Positions 1 to 6,321 of a DNA stretch of 12,920 nt are shown here, in pieces. Within the stretch, counting starts at the first letter, position 1; each line of letters begins with the position of its first letter. The stretch comes from Methanosarcinaceae archaeon (GTDB lineage: Archaea > Halobacteriota > Methanosarcinia > Methanosarcinales > Methanosarcinaceae). The stretch covers positions 1 to 12,920 of the forward strand of contig JAUWBW010000026.1 in assembly GCA_030609665.1 (NCBI GenBank). The letters are read 5' to 3'. A model generated the notes under the pieces. The model was given only the letters and a program-made list of their open reading frames with translations. It was not told the DNA's origin and ran no database searches. The translations under genes were made by a program, and so were the position numbers.

Positions 1-746
1 ACAACAGGCGGTATTCCATATGGTTGTGATTTTGCAATAACCTTTGTTTTTGAGGTATATTCAGGATTTTTGCTGTTTGCATAATCCCATATCAAACTAT
101 CAACCGCCGCGCCATCTACGAGCCCTTTAGCCACTGCTTCAATGGATACATCATGGCTGTGTGTGAAAATATATTCTGAAAAGAAAGAATCCGGTGTTTC
201 ATTGATAAGTGCAAGCATGTAAGTAGGTGATAGTTTTCCTGTATTGCACATAGGATCAGTAAATGCGAAATTCTTCCCACGCAGGTCTTCAAGGTTTGTG
301 GCATTACTGTCATCCGGAACTATGATGTATGAGTAGTAATAAGGTTCTCCGTTAACCACAGGAGCCACTAAAAGTTCCATGCCAAATTTATCATGTCCAT
401 TTATATATGCACCCGTACACACAAAAACAGCATCCAGTTCTTGTGATTCCAAAAGTTCATTTACTTCTGCACAAGTCTTTCTTTGTACAAGTTCAACCGG
501 ACGACCGGTTCTTTCAGATATGTAGTCCAGCAGATCTTCGTAATGTACAAGTGTTTCTTTTGGCGATATCATTGCCGAAACAGCGATTTTAAGCGGTGGT
601 ACATTTGGTTGTATTTCGATCGTTGTATCAATTTCATCAAGATCGATGACAGTGGCATCTTCATTTCCTATGCAGCCTACAATAAACACGCTAATTATGC
701 ATAAAAAAAATATATATGGGGGATACCATTTTTTATTTGACGTCAT
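1..746 (-). CDS. PhnD-like phosphate/phosphonate-type substrate-binding lipoprotein, partial (C-terminus outside window)
   Basis: This open frame runs on minus from ATG at 744-746 to the left edge without a stop: 248 codons, missing the C-terminus. The start MTSNKKW is followed by a hydrophobic stretch (about residues 10-24) and a lipobox-like VGC, so a membrane-anchored extracellular lipoprotein is likely. A charged linker then leads to a domain starting LKIAVSAMISPKET and continuing with ELVQRKT, AVFVCTGAYINGHD, YYYSYIIVP, LEDLRGKNFAFTDP and DGAAVDSLIWDY. These are typical of the PhnD-like family of periplasmic binding proteins (phosphate/phosphite/phosphonate transporters). In archaea such proteins may also serve as input modules beside sensor kinases, and the receiver genes diverging to the right make that possible here, but this is inference. 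The ligand cannot be told. A TATA-like stretch lies at 806-811, about 60 bases upstream of the start. Confidence 0.85.
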   Translation of the reverse strand, partial: MTSNKKWYPPYIFFLCIISVFIVGCIGNEDATVIDLDEIDTTIEIQPNVPPLKIAVSAMISPKETLVHYEDLLDYISERTGRPVELVQRKTCAEVNELLESQELDAVFVCTGAYINGHDKFGMELLVAPVVNGEPYYYSYIIVPDDSNATNLEDLRGKNFAFTDPMCNTGKLSPTYMLALINETPDSFFSEYIFTHSHDVSIEAVAKGLVDGAAVDSLIWDYANSKNPEYTSKTKVIAKSQPYGIPPV

Positions 747-805
747 GATTCCACTCGTTATTCAATAAGTATCAAAGAACATAATGTTATTAACACTTAA
801 GTATC

Positions 806-811
806 TATATA
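806..811. promoter_or_regulatory. TATA-like element in divergent intergenic region
   Basis: A TATATA core lies between the divergent lipoprotein (minus, start 746) and the pseudo-KaiC/receiver gene (plus, start 917). Being palindromic, it could serve either direction. The expected start sites, roughly 25 bases away, would give leaders of about 35 bases on minus and about 80 bases on plus. It rests only on composition and position. Confidence 0.3.
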
Positions 812-916
812 TGTAGAAAAATAATTTGGATTTAGTATGTCCCAAAGATTAATATCAAAACAAAACAAATGGTAATTGGCTAGATTTTAATAACTTGGTT
901 TAGTGTTAGGGGCCAC

Positions 917-1981
917 ATGTCAGAAGATCAGACCAAAGAGATTCTAGGTACATTTCGAAATGAGTTTGTATCAAAAAGTACATTATTTTCAGCACCTGTT
1001 GATAGTTTCATCGAGAGAATTATTTATTTTTACATATTCGATATCCTAAAGAACGATCCCGAGCGTGCAATTGTATGGTTATGCTTGAAAGATTCAAGGG
1101 ATGAGGTGCTGGATAAGTTTGATGAATTTGGTTTTAACATTCAAAATATCATGAATGGCATCTGGTTCATAGATATTGAGGGGATGGACAAGGAATTGAA
1201 GGAAAATACATTTTATTGTACTTCTCAGACCGATTATACAAAAATGGCATCATATGCAGCGAAATTATCGTCTGAACACGACAATCTCGTATTTGTAGTT
1301 GATGACATGACCATTCTTGCAAGCGATACATTCCAGGTCATTGAGAATTTTATAAAATTTGTTCAAAAATCAGTTAAAGAGCATGGTGGCAGTATTGTCT
1401 CAATGCTTGGCAAGGGCATTTTACGGTCTGAGACCGAAGCTTTGATTAAATCATTTTTTGATGTTATCGTTGATGTCCAGCATGGCGGAGAAATGCATGC
1501 GAATATTGGTCTAAAGAGTCTGGATGTGCGGTATAAGATAGAAGAGGGAATGATCACTTTTGAACACATAAAGAAGAAGGTGAAAAGGGATCGGTTAAAG
1601 ATATTGATCGTGGATGATGAACCGGATATACCCGAGGTTGTGAAATTGTTGTTATTGGATGAGCCATATGATTTTATAGCAGCTTATGGTGGTTATGAGG
1701 CAATAGATATGGCAATATCTGAACTTCCTGATATAATCCTTCTTGATATTATGATGCCGGATATGGATGGGTATGAAGTTGTACATAAACTAAAAGAGAG
1801 CCAGGTTGCATGCGACATACCGATCATTATGGTATCTGCGAAGTCTGAAGTGGACGATAAGATCAAGGGGATGGAACTTGGAATTGATGATTATGTATCT
1901 AAACCATTTGACATGCGTGAACTTAATGCACGGATAAAAATGGTTATGAAAAGGTCTGGGTGGAGTGCAGACGTGAAGTAA
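917..1981 (+). CDS. Degenerate KaiC-like domain fused to a response regulator receiver
   Basis: The 354-residue protein has two parts. Residues about 1-225 can be aligned by eye with the intact KaiC-like ATPase at 3811-4539: LFSAPVDSFIERI sits where that protein has its Walker A loop, VWLCLKDS where it has the glutamate pair, and LVFVVDD (124-130) at Walker B. The P-loop GxxGxGKT and the EE pair are absent, so ATP hydrolysis is unlikely. Residues about 228-350 are a CheY-type receiver with acidic residues D233/D234, phospho-acceptor D277 in LLDIMMPDMDG, and K329 in SKPF. There is no DNA-binding domain. It probably relays a phosphate signal through protein contacts, perhaps with KaiC-like partners (inference). 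An AGGGG at 908-912 precedes the ATG at short spacing. The phosphodonor kinase is not in the window. Confidence 0.85.
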   Translation: MSEDQTKEILGTFRNEFVSKSTLFSAPVDSFIERIIYFYIFDILKNDPERAIVWLCLKDSRDEVLDKFDEFGFNIQNIMNGIWFIDIEGMDKELKENTFYCTSQTDYTKMASYAAKLSSEHDNLVFVVDDMTILASDTFQVIENFIKFVQKSVKEHGGSIVSMLGKGILRSETEALIKSFFDVIVDVQHGGEMHANIGLKSLDVRYKIEEGMITFEHIKKKVKRDRLKILIVDDEPDIPEVVKLLLLDEPYDFIAAYGGYEAIDMAISELPDIILLDIMMPDMDGYEVVHKLKESQVACDIPIIMVSAKSEVDDKIKGMELGIDDYVSKPFDMRELNARIKMVMKRSGWSADVK

Positions 1982-2083
1982 ATATATATATATACATGGA
2001 CTGATTATCTATTTATATCCTGTATTATAATTGATATAATATTTCCAAAATCAAATTAATATATTTGTATCAGGATGGTGAAA

Positions 2084-2458
2084 ATGAATCAAACGGTAAT
2101 GGTTGTTGACGATGAGCCAGACACAATTGACCTTGTAAGATTGGTTCTTGAATCTGAAGGGATTGATGTTGTCGGTGCTAATAGTGGTCTTGAGTGCCTT
2201 GAAATGCTTGACAGCAATAGACCAGATGCAATCTTATTGGATATCATGATGCCTGAAATGGATGGGTGGGAAACATTCCACAAGATCAAAGAAAAGGATT
2301 CAACTATTCCGGTATCAATGCTTACTGTAAAAAGTCAGGAATTTGACAAGATGCTTGGTTTGCATGTGTTAAAAACAGATGACTATATTACGAAACCATT
2401 TGGCAGAAAAGAGTTGATCGAACGCACAAAAGCATTGCTTGGGTCAAAACTATCCTGA
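2084..2458 (+). CDS. Receiver-only (CheY-like) response regulator
   Basis: The 124-residue protein is a single receiver domain with no output domain. The acidic pocket is D9/D10/E11, the phospho-acceptor is D53 in LLDIMMPEMDG, the conserved hydroxyl is T81 in MLTVK, and the lysine is K104 in TKPF, so all phosphotransfer residues are present. The segment before the lysine reads LGLHVLKTDDY where most receivers have a GADDY-type sequence, so the beta4-alpha4 output face is altered. I chose ATG 2084 because GGTGA (2077-2081) precedes it; an in-frame ATG at 2075 adds three residues but has its AGG directly abutting. It follows the pseudo-KaiC/receiver gene by about 100 A+T-rich bases. It ends 14 bases from the convergent methyltransferase. 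Its kinase and target are unknown. Confidence 0.9.
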   Translation: MNQTVMVVDDEPDTIDLVRLVLESEGIDVVGANSGLECLEMLDSNRPDAILLDIMMPEMDGWETFHKIKEKDSTIPVSMLTVKSQEFDKMLGLHVLKTDDYITKPFGRKELIERTKALLGSKLS

Positions 2459-2472
2459 GGTATTTACTTAGA

Positions 2473-3522
2473 TCAGATCACTTCGCACATTATTGCTTTT
2501 TCATCTTTGACAAAAAGATGTATGGTATTTTTACCACTTAATCCATTTTCTATCTTATTTCGTATAGTCCAGTAGTCGGCAGGGTCAACACCTGCCCTTA
2601 GTACAACTGTACCCACATCATGCTTTTTTAAGATGGAATTAATTGTATCTGGCTCAAAATCAGTAACCTGCAAAACTGAATAATGGTTTTTTAGCATCGC
2701 GTTTTTGAATCGTGCATCGGATGTGATGAGAAGTCTCTTTTTATCTATGGTAAAGAGTTCAACATCTATATTGTCGGTGTCATTTTTTAGTGATCCTGCA
2801 AGTTGCGGCAACATCTTTGCTTTGACCACAGACGGTTGTGGTTCGTATGCGTACATCTTGAGGGTTTGTGTTTCATCCATGTCGTAAGTTGTATTTGTTG
2901 AACTTATGTGCACGTTATCCGGAAGTGACACTGCTGAGCGCTCGCATTGTTTCAGGTCTCCAAAATACAATGTTAAGCGGTTTAGTTGCCCATTGAGGGA
3001 AAGGTATTCGCGCTCACAATCAAATTGGATGCGCTCAGGGGGCATCTGGGGCGGTGCTTCAAATACAAAGTTATTGGTTTTATCAGAATATGCGGATATG
3101 ACATTTGGAATCCCGGGTTCAAGGCTCATTACCTTGCGCTTGTTTTCTTCTGTCGGTCTGGCAGGGTCTGAGAATATGACATCAACTTTTGGTATTTGCT
3201 CTATCACATCCGGGGATAGTGCGTCACCGCATATGAACTCCACATTGTCAAGGTCGTAAAGTTCGCAGTTTTTCCTTGCGTACTCGATCTTTTTTGGGTC
3301 GATCTCTACAGCATATACAAGATCACATTCTTTTGCAAAGAATATCGTCTGCCCACCTATACCGCAACTGATGTCGGCGAGTGTTTTGCACTTTAAGCGT
3401 TTTGCCCGATATTGTGCAACTGCTTTTGGTGTTGCGAATCTGATCCCATCTTTATCGGAATACAGGGGTTTTTCAAAATTCTTTTTGCGTGCCACGTCGA
3501 TCAGTATGTAACACAGGTTCAA
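2473..3522 (-). CDS. Class I SAM-dependent methyltransferase with DPARP motif, probable RNA methyltransferase
   Basis: The 349-residue protein has a Rossmann-type methyltransferase core. Motif I is LADISCGIGGQT (about 48-59), an acidic VEID follows at 72-75, FICGD at 97-101, and the catalytic-loop position carries SDPARP (118-123). The DxxCGxGG motif resembles the TGS1/Trm5-like group of RNA methyltransferases. DPAR-type proteins with a THUMP-like C-terminal region are a known uncharacterised class, and the C-terminal half here (about 230-349) may correspond. Substrate and methylated position are unknown. The first codon is TTG, directly preceded in frame by a TGA at 3523-3525. A purine-rich GGGGAGA sits about 14 bases upstream, which is rather far, so the exact start is uncertain (GTG at 3495 is an alternative). 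It is transcribed away from the repeat locus at 3601-3686. Confidence 0.8.
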   Translation of the reverse strand: MNLCYILIDVARKKNFEKPLYSDKDGIRFATPKAVAQYRAKRLKCKTLADISCGIGGQTIFFAKECDLVYAVEIDPKKIEYARKNCELYDLDNVEFICGDALSPDVIEQIPKVDVIFSDPARPTEENKRKVMSLEPGIPNVISAYSDKTNNFVFEAPPQMPPERIQFDCEREYLSLNGQLNRLTLYFGDLKQCERSAVSLPDNVHISSTNTTYDMDETQTLKMYAYEPQPSVVKAKMLPQLAGSLKNDTDNIDVELFTIDKKRLLITSDARFKNAMLKNHYSVLQVTDFEPDTINSILKKHDVGTVVLRAGVDPADYWTIRNKIENGLSGKNTIHLFVKDEKAIMCEVI

Positions 3523-3600
3523 TCAATTTAAAGAATCTCCCCAACATTGAGATGAATTTGCATAGAACTTAATAAAACATATTGCTTATTAGTGTGAGAA

Positions 3601-3686
3601 GTTATAAATTATATACAACGAGAAAATGCTCACTTCGTTCGCATTAACTCGCACTATATATTTATAAAATATATACTACGAGAAAA
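3601..3686 (+). repeat. Covarying palindromic repeat, locus 1 (one hairpin plus a partial unit)
   Basis: This locus has one complete hairpin, 3619-3651: CGAG / AA / AATGC / TC / AC-TTC-GT / TC / GCATT / AA / CTCG. TATATA flanks (3610-3615 and 3655-3660) can extend the stem across a 3x3 mismatch. A 21-base A+T palindrome (3655-3675) follows, then CTA and the first bases of another unit, CGAGAAAA (3679-3686), where similarity stops. About 70 bases here match 8104-8173 with only two differences, which suggests recent duplication. It sits between the divergent methyltransferase and KaiC-like genes, so it cannot be a simple terminator for either. Confidence 0.85.
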
Positions 3687-3724
3687 CAATCGGACAGAAT
3701 GATATTATACATATAAAACTACTA

Positions 3725-3734
3725 TGTATATATG
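3725..3734 (+). promoter_or_regulatory. TATA-like element upstream of KaiC-like gene
   Basis: TGTATATATG lies about 80 bases before the KaiC-like start. If used, transcription would begin near 3755 and leave a leader of about 55 bases that contains the strong ribosome binding site before 3811. This is inferred from position only. Confidence 0.3.
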
Positions 3735-3810
3735 CCATAAGATTGAATAATGATTAGAGGTTTGGGTTATAGGCAATATTTTAATCATAAATGTTTATCA
3801 GGTGATGTAA

Positions 3811-4539
3811 ATGACGGATGAATCAATACAACAGAGAGTTAATACAGGAATACCTGGATTGGATGAAATGCTCAATGGCGGATTTTTTAATGGAACCACA
3901 AATGTCGTGTCAGGTGAGTCAGGTACCGGTAAGACGATCTTTGGTTCACAATTCTTGTATGATGGTGCAATGAAAGGCGAAAAAACAATGTGCATTATTA
4001 CGTCAGAGGAGTCAAAATCGATCGTTAAGGAGATGAAAACATCATTTGGATGGGATTTTGATGAACTGGTGGAAAAAGGGCTTCTGACATTTGTTGATAT
4101 TACAGATCCAAGTCTTCGTCTGCAAAAGAGCGTGGAGATCGCACCATCTGAACTTATCAAGAGTTTTAAAAAATTGGTAGAAAGCAAGATAGAAGAGGTA
4201 AAACCTGATCGTATTTTCATCGATTCCATTGAAGCATTATTTTTGGCGATCGAGTCAAATTATAAATTGAGAACACTGATCGATGATGTATTTGGTGTGT
4301 TCAGAAAACACAATGTTACATCTGTGATTTCGGTAGGTGCACTGTTTGGACTTGATACAATGGTTGAGTACGGTGCTGATTCCGTGATCAAACTTGGGAG
4401 GATCATGGCAGGAAACAATCTGCAGCGCTCGGTATACGTCATGAAAATGCGCGGGTCTGCGACCAGCAACGAAGTGCGGGTCTTGAGTATTAGCGATAAC
4501 GGTATGGCTGTGCTTAAACAGTCCCCATATCTGGAATGA
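3811..4539 (+). CDS. Single-domain KaiC/RadA-like (RecA superfamily) signalling ATPase
   Basis: The 242-residue protein opens with VNTGIPGLDEMLNGGF, the usual KaiC/GvpD/Rad55 beginning. Walker A is GESGTGKT (35-42), the paired glutamates are E66/E67 in TSEES, Walker B is RIFIDS (134-139), and KMRGS lies at 212-216. All ATPase residues are intact, and the length fits one KaiC domain rather than the double-domain cyanobacterial clock protein. Such single-domain proteins are widespread in archaea and have been proposed to act as hubs in signal transduction. The neighbouring pseudo-KaiC/receiver fusion supports a signalling role (inference). The start is well set: GGTGAT precedes ATG 3811 at good spacing. 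Its promoter region follows the first palindromic repeat locus. RadA recombinase is unlikely, since the N-terminal HhH domain is absent. Confidence 0.9.
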   Translation: MTDESIQQRVNTGIPGLDEMLNGGFFNGTTNVVSGESGTGKTIFGSQFLYDGAMKGEKTMCIITSEESKSIVKEMKTSFGWDFDELVEKGLLTFVDITDPSLRLQKSVEIAPSELIKSFKKLVESKIEEVKPDRIFIDSIEALFLAIESNYKLRTLIDDVFGVFRKHNVTSVISVGALFGLDTMVEYGADSVIKLGRIMAGNNLQRSVYVMKMRGSATSNEVRVLSISDNGMAVLKQSPYLE

Positions 4540-4678
4540 ATATTGATCAAAAATATTGACTAAAGCGGCATCCGGATCAAATACAATTTAAGAATATCCA
4601 GATCGTCGCTTCTTCTTTTTTACATTTTAACTATAATATGGCACAATACCAAAATCCAGTGATTTAAACAATTATATT

Positions 4679-4748
4679 AGACGCAGATTTACGCTGATTA
4701 ACGCAGATGCAACCTTAAATCTGCGTTAATCTGTGTTAATCAGCGTCT
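4679..4748. repeat. Long imperfect inverted repeat between convergent genes
   Basis: AGACGC at 4679-4684 pairs with GCGTCT at 4743-4748. Inside, GATTAACGCAGAT pairs with ATCTGCGTTAATC around a loop of about nine bases. A competing register pairs CGCTGATTAA with TTAATCAGCG. The repeated GATTAACGCAGAT-type phrase resembles an intergenic repeat that I recall from many archaeal and bacterial genomes. It lies between the converging ends of the KaiC-like and DUF5591 genes, where it could act as a transcription terminator for either strand (inference). The rest of 4540-4777 is A+T-rich with nothing else recognisable. Confidence 0.75.
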
Positions 4749-4777
4749 TAAAAATTACTGGAAAATGGAACAGTGCC

Positions 4778-5461
4778 CTATAATATATACCAATCAGCAT
4801 CATTGACTGCTGTTTCATCATCCGTGCTGACGGCACGTACCGGATTTCCTGCGGCTGTATTAACGGCATCGGCAAAATCCTGCAGATAATTCTTCTGGTT
4901 CAGGCTGCCGTAGATGAACTTTTTATCCATCCGGATATTTTCTTCTATTGAACTCTTTTTTGGCACGATATCGACATGCACATCCACCAGTTCAACAGCG
5001 TTTTCCATGGCAGTCCTGAAATCACCGATGCAGTATGCGATCCTGTGTTTGTAATTGTTACGGGTTTTTTCCAGATAGCGTGCCAGCCGTTCGGTTTCCA
5101 TCTTTATGAAATCCCGTTTTATTTTCGGGACATCGCACCTGCCAAGCATGAACTTGTAGTCCATGAACGGATATTCAGTGTCAAGTTCCCTTGGCGTAAC
5201 ACCGCATGTACCAAAAACGACCACATGCACATCTTCGGGTTTCAGGGTACTGAATATTACACGGTCAAAAATACGATGAGATGGACTTTCATGGTAAGGT
5301 TTCTTTCTGGAGCATGGAACAAAGACACACACATCACGCACAGGAGGTTCGTACTCAGTGAGTATCCACTCATTTGCACGCTTCATGTCAGGATGATAGA
5401 TCAACTGTTCAGTGTCAAGTGGTTCATCTGAACGTTCATTTTCAGGAATTATTAGTGTCAC
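4778..5461 (-). CDS. Stand-alone ArcS-core / DUF5591 domain protein
   Basis: This is a 227-residue protein. Residues 49-62 contain PC, three residues, KPY, two residues, S, two residues and H, the signature described for archaeosine synthase ArcS (TgtA2), which attaches lysine to preQ0 at position 15 of tRNA. Further family-like segments are FGTCGVTPRELDTEYPFMDY and AYCIGDFRTAMENA. The usual ArcS is much longer, with tRNA-guanine-transglycosylase-like and PUA regions, and those are missing here. It could be a split ArcS subunit or a paralogue with another substrate; the sequence does not decide. The start codon is GTG at 5461 with no ribosome binding site. A TATA box at 5484-5492 lies about 27 bases upstream, which fits a leaderless transcript. 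It converges with the KaiC-like gene. Confidence 0.8.
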   Translation of the reverse strand: MTLIIPENERSDEPLDTEQLIYHPDMKRANEWILTEYEPPVRDVCVFVPCSRKKPYHESPSHRIFDRVIFSTLKPEDVHVVVFGTCGVTPRELDTEYPFMDYKFMLGRCDVPKIKRDFIKMETERLARYLEKTRNNYKHRIAYCIGDFRTAMENAVELVDVHVDIVPKKSSIEENIRMDKKFIYGSLNQKNYLQDFADAVNTAAGNPVRAVSTDDETAVNDADWYIL

Positions 5462-5483
5462 GAGATGAGAAAATCCAACAAAC

Positions 5484-5492
5484 TATATATAT
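5484..5492 (-). promoter_or_regulatory. TATA box of the DUF5591 gene (leaderless arrangement)
   Basis: An alternating TATATATA run is centred about 27 bases from the GTG at 5461 on minus, so transcription should begin at or next to the start codon. The absence of a Shine-Dalgarno sequence before that codon agrees with a leaderless mRNA, which is common in archaea. Confidence 0.5.
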
Positions 5493-5595
5493 AACTAGCG
5501 ACATGAATATCATGGTTTTGCATAAACTGCACAAGACATTACAGATTGCAATTAAAACATATCATAACATTTTACACAAAAACGAGTGATTCAAA

Positions 5596-5970
5596 ATGGC
5601 AAGTTCTATTTACGAGATGCTGAGGGCAAATTTCAAATGTGACGATGTCGCAAAATGTATACTTGGACTCAAAGCGCTTGATGTGGATTCATACAAAACA
5701 TTGCTTACGCATGGTCCAATGACCGCTGAAAAACTTGGCGAATTACTGAACAGGGAACGAAGTACAGCATATCGTTCACTTCAAAATCTAATCTCATGCG
5801 GTCTTGTGTATCGTGAAACCAAATCCATCGATGTAGGTGGATATTACTATGAATACGTAGCTATCGAGCCCGGTGAGATGAAGAAAATGATTCAGGCAAA
5901 CATCAATGAATGGCATACGAAAGTTACCAAACTCGTTGAGAATCTCGATGAAGATATCATGAGAGATTGA
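5596..5970 (+). CDS. TrmB-like winged-helix transcriptional regulator
   Basis: The 124-residue protein has an N-terminal winged helix-turn-helix. Residues about 30-72 read DVDSYKTLLTHGPMTAEKLGELLNR, then STAYRSLQNLISCGLVYRE, matching the TrmB/MarR-like pattern: a helix, GPMTAxxLxELL, a recognition helix and a wing. The wing continues through GGYYYEYVAI. The last 30 residues (EMKKMIQANINEW to VENLDEDI) look like an amphipathic dimerisation helix. The sugar-binding C-terminal domain of full TrmB proteins is absent, so any effector is unknown. GTGAT at 5586-5590 supports ATG 5596. The promoter region is shared with the divergent DUF5591 gene. The second repeat locus begins about 50 bases after the stop. 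Confidence 0.8.
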   Translation: MASSIYEMLRANFKCDDVAKCILGLKALDVDSYKTLLTHGPMTAEKLGELLNRERSTAYRSLQNLISCGLVYRETKSIDVGGYYYEYVAIEPGEMKKMIQANINEWHTKVTKLVENLDEDIMRD

Positions 5971-6021
5971 TATTTAGTGCTACATCCCTTCTTTGTTGGA
6001 TTTTTAGTTTAACGTTTTTTA

Positions 6022-6262
6022 TAGTATATATTTTATAAATATATAGTGCGAGTTAATCCGAGCATAGCGAGGATTTTCTCGTTGTATATAATTTGTAAAA
6101 TTATGTACTCCAAGTTAATCTGAGCTTCAGCGAAGATTTTCTTGAAAGATTCACCTAGCGCATGCAGGGTGTGATTCCACACTCGCATCTTACGAGAAAA
6201 TCCTCCCTCACGGTCGGATTTACTCGAACTATATAACTCTATAAATTATATACTACGAGAAA
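6022..6262. repeat. Covarying palindromic repeat, locus 2 (three hairpins, two inverted)
   Basis: Locus 2 has three hairpins. At 6049-6081 and 6111-6144 the mismatch strands read TT/TT and GA/GA, so these units are reverse complements of those in loci 1 and 3. At 6193-6226 the unit is in the forward orientation. The second hairpin has CAAG paired with CTTG instead of CGAG with CTCG, a compensated change. A+T palindromes of 21-23 bases lie at 6025-6045, 6085-6107 and 6230-6252, and a partial unit CGAGAAA at 6256-6262 ends the locus. Between the opposed units lies a different structure (6145-6192). The locus fills the gap between the convergent TrmB-like and aminotransferase genes. Bases 5971-6021 and 6263-6321 show nothing further. 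Confidence 0.85.
6145..6192. repeat. Junction hairpin between oppositely oriented repeat units
   Basis: This stretch separates inverted and forward repeat units. Its core is GTGTG-ATTC-CACAC at 6170-6183, enclosed by GCG/CGC and AGAT/ATCT pairs with bulges, and it includes the palindrome GCATGC. It shares no sequence with the repeat units themselves. It may mark a recombination or insertion junction (inference). Confidence 0.5.
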
Positions 6263-6321
6263 CGCGCGCGTATTTAGCCCACAGCCATGTTTTTGTATAG
6301 ATCCGGCAGGCGAACTCAAAA

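Noticed and set aside
116..313. 65-codon minus-strand open frame starting with ATG
   Set aside because: It is in a different frame from the PhnD-like protein, which is open over the whole of 1-746 and matches its family throughout.
3601..3686. Intrinsic transcription terminator
   Set aside because: The hairpin lies between the 5' ends of two divergent genes, so there is no transcript end to terminate. Terminator activity at the other two loci remains possible but cannot be the shared explanation.
3798..4229. 143-codon minus-strand open frame
   Set aside because: It lies opposite the KaiC-like ATPase, and its Ser/Leu-rich peptide shows no motif.
4976..5431. 151-codon plus-strand open frame
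   Set aside because: It lies opposite the DUF5591 gene, which has a family signature and a plausible promoter. The plus-strand peptide has no recognisable pattern, so it is a shadow.
5463..5497. A further degenerate copy of the hairpin repeat (GAGAAAATCC followed by AACTATATA)
   Set aside because: A few words resemble the repeat, but no complementary CTCG or inner stem follows, so chance similarity in an A+T-rich promoter is the simpler reading.
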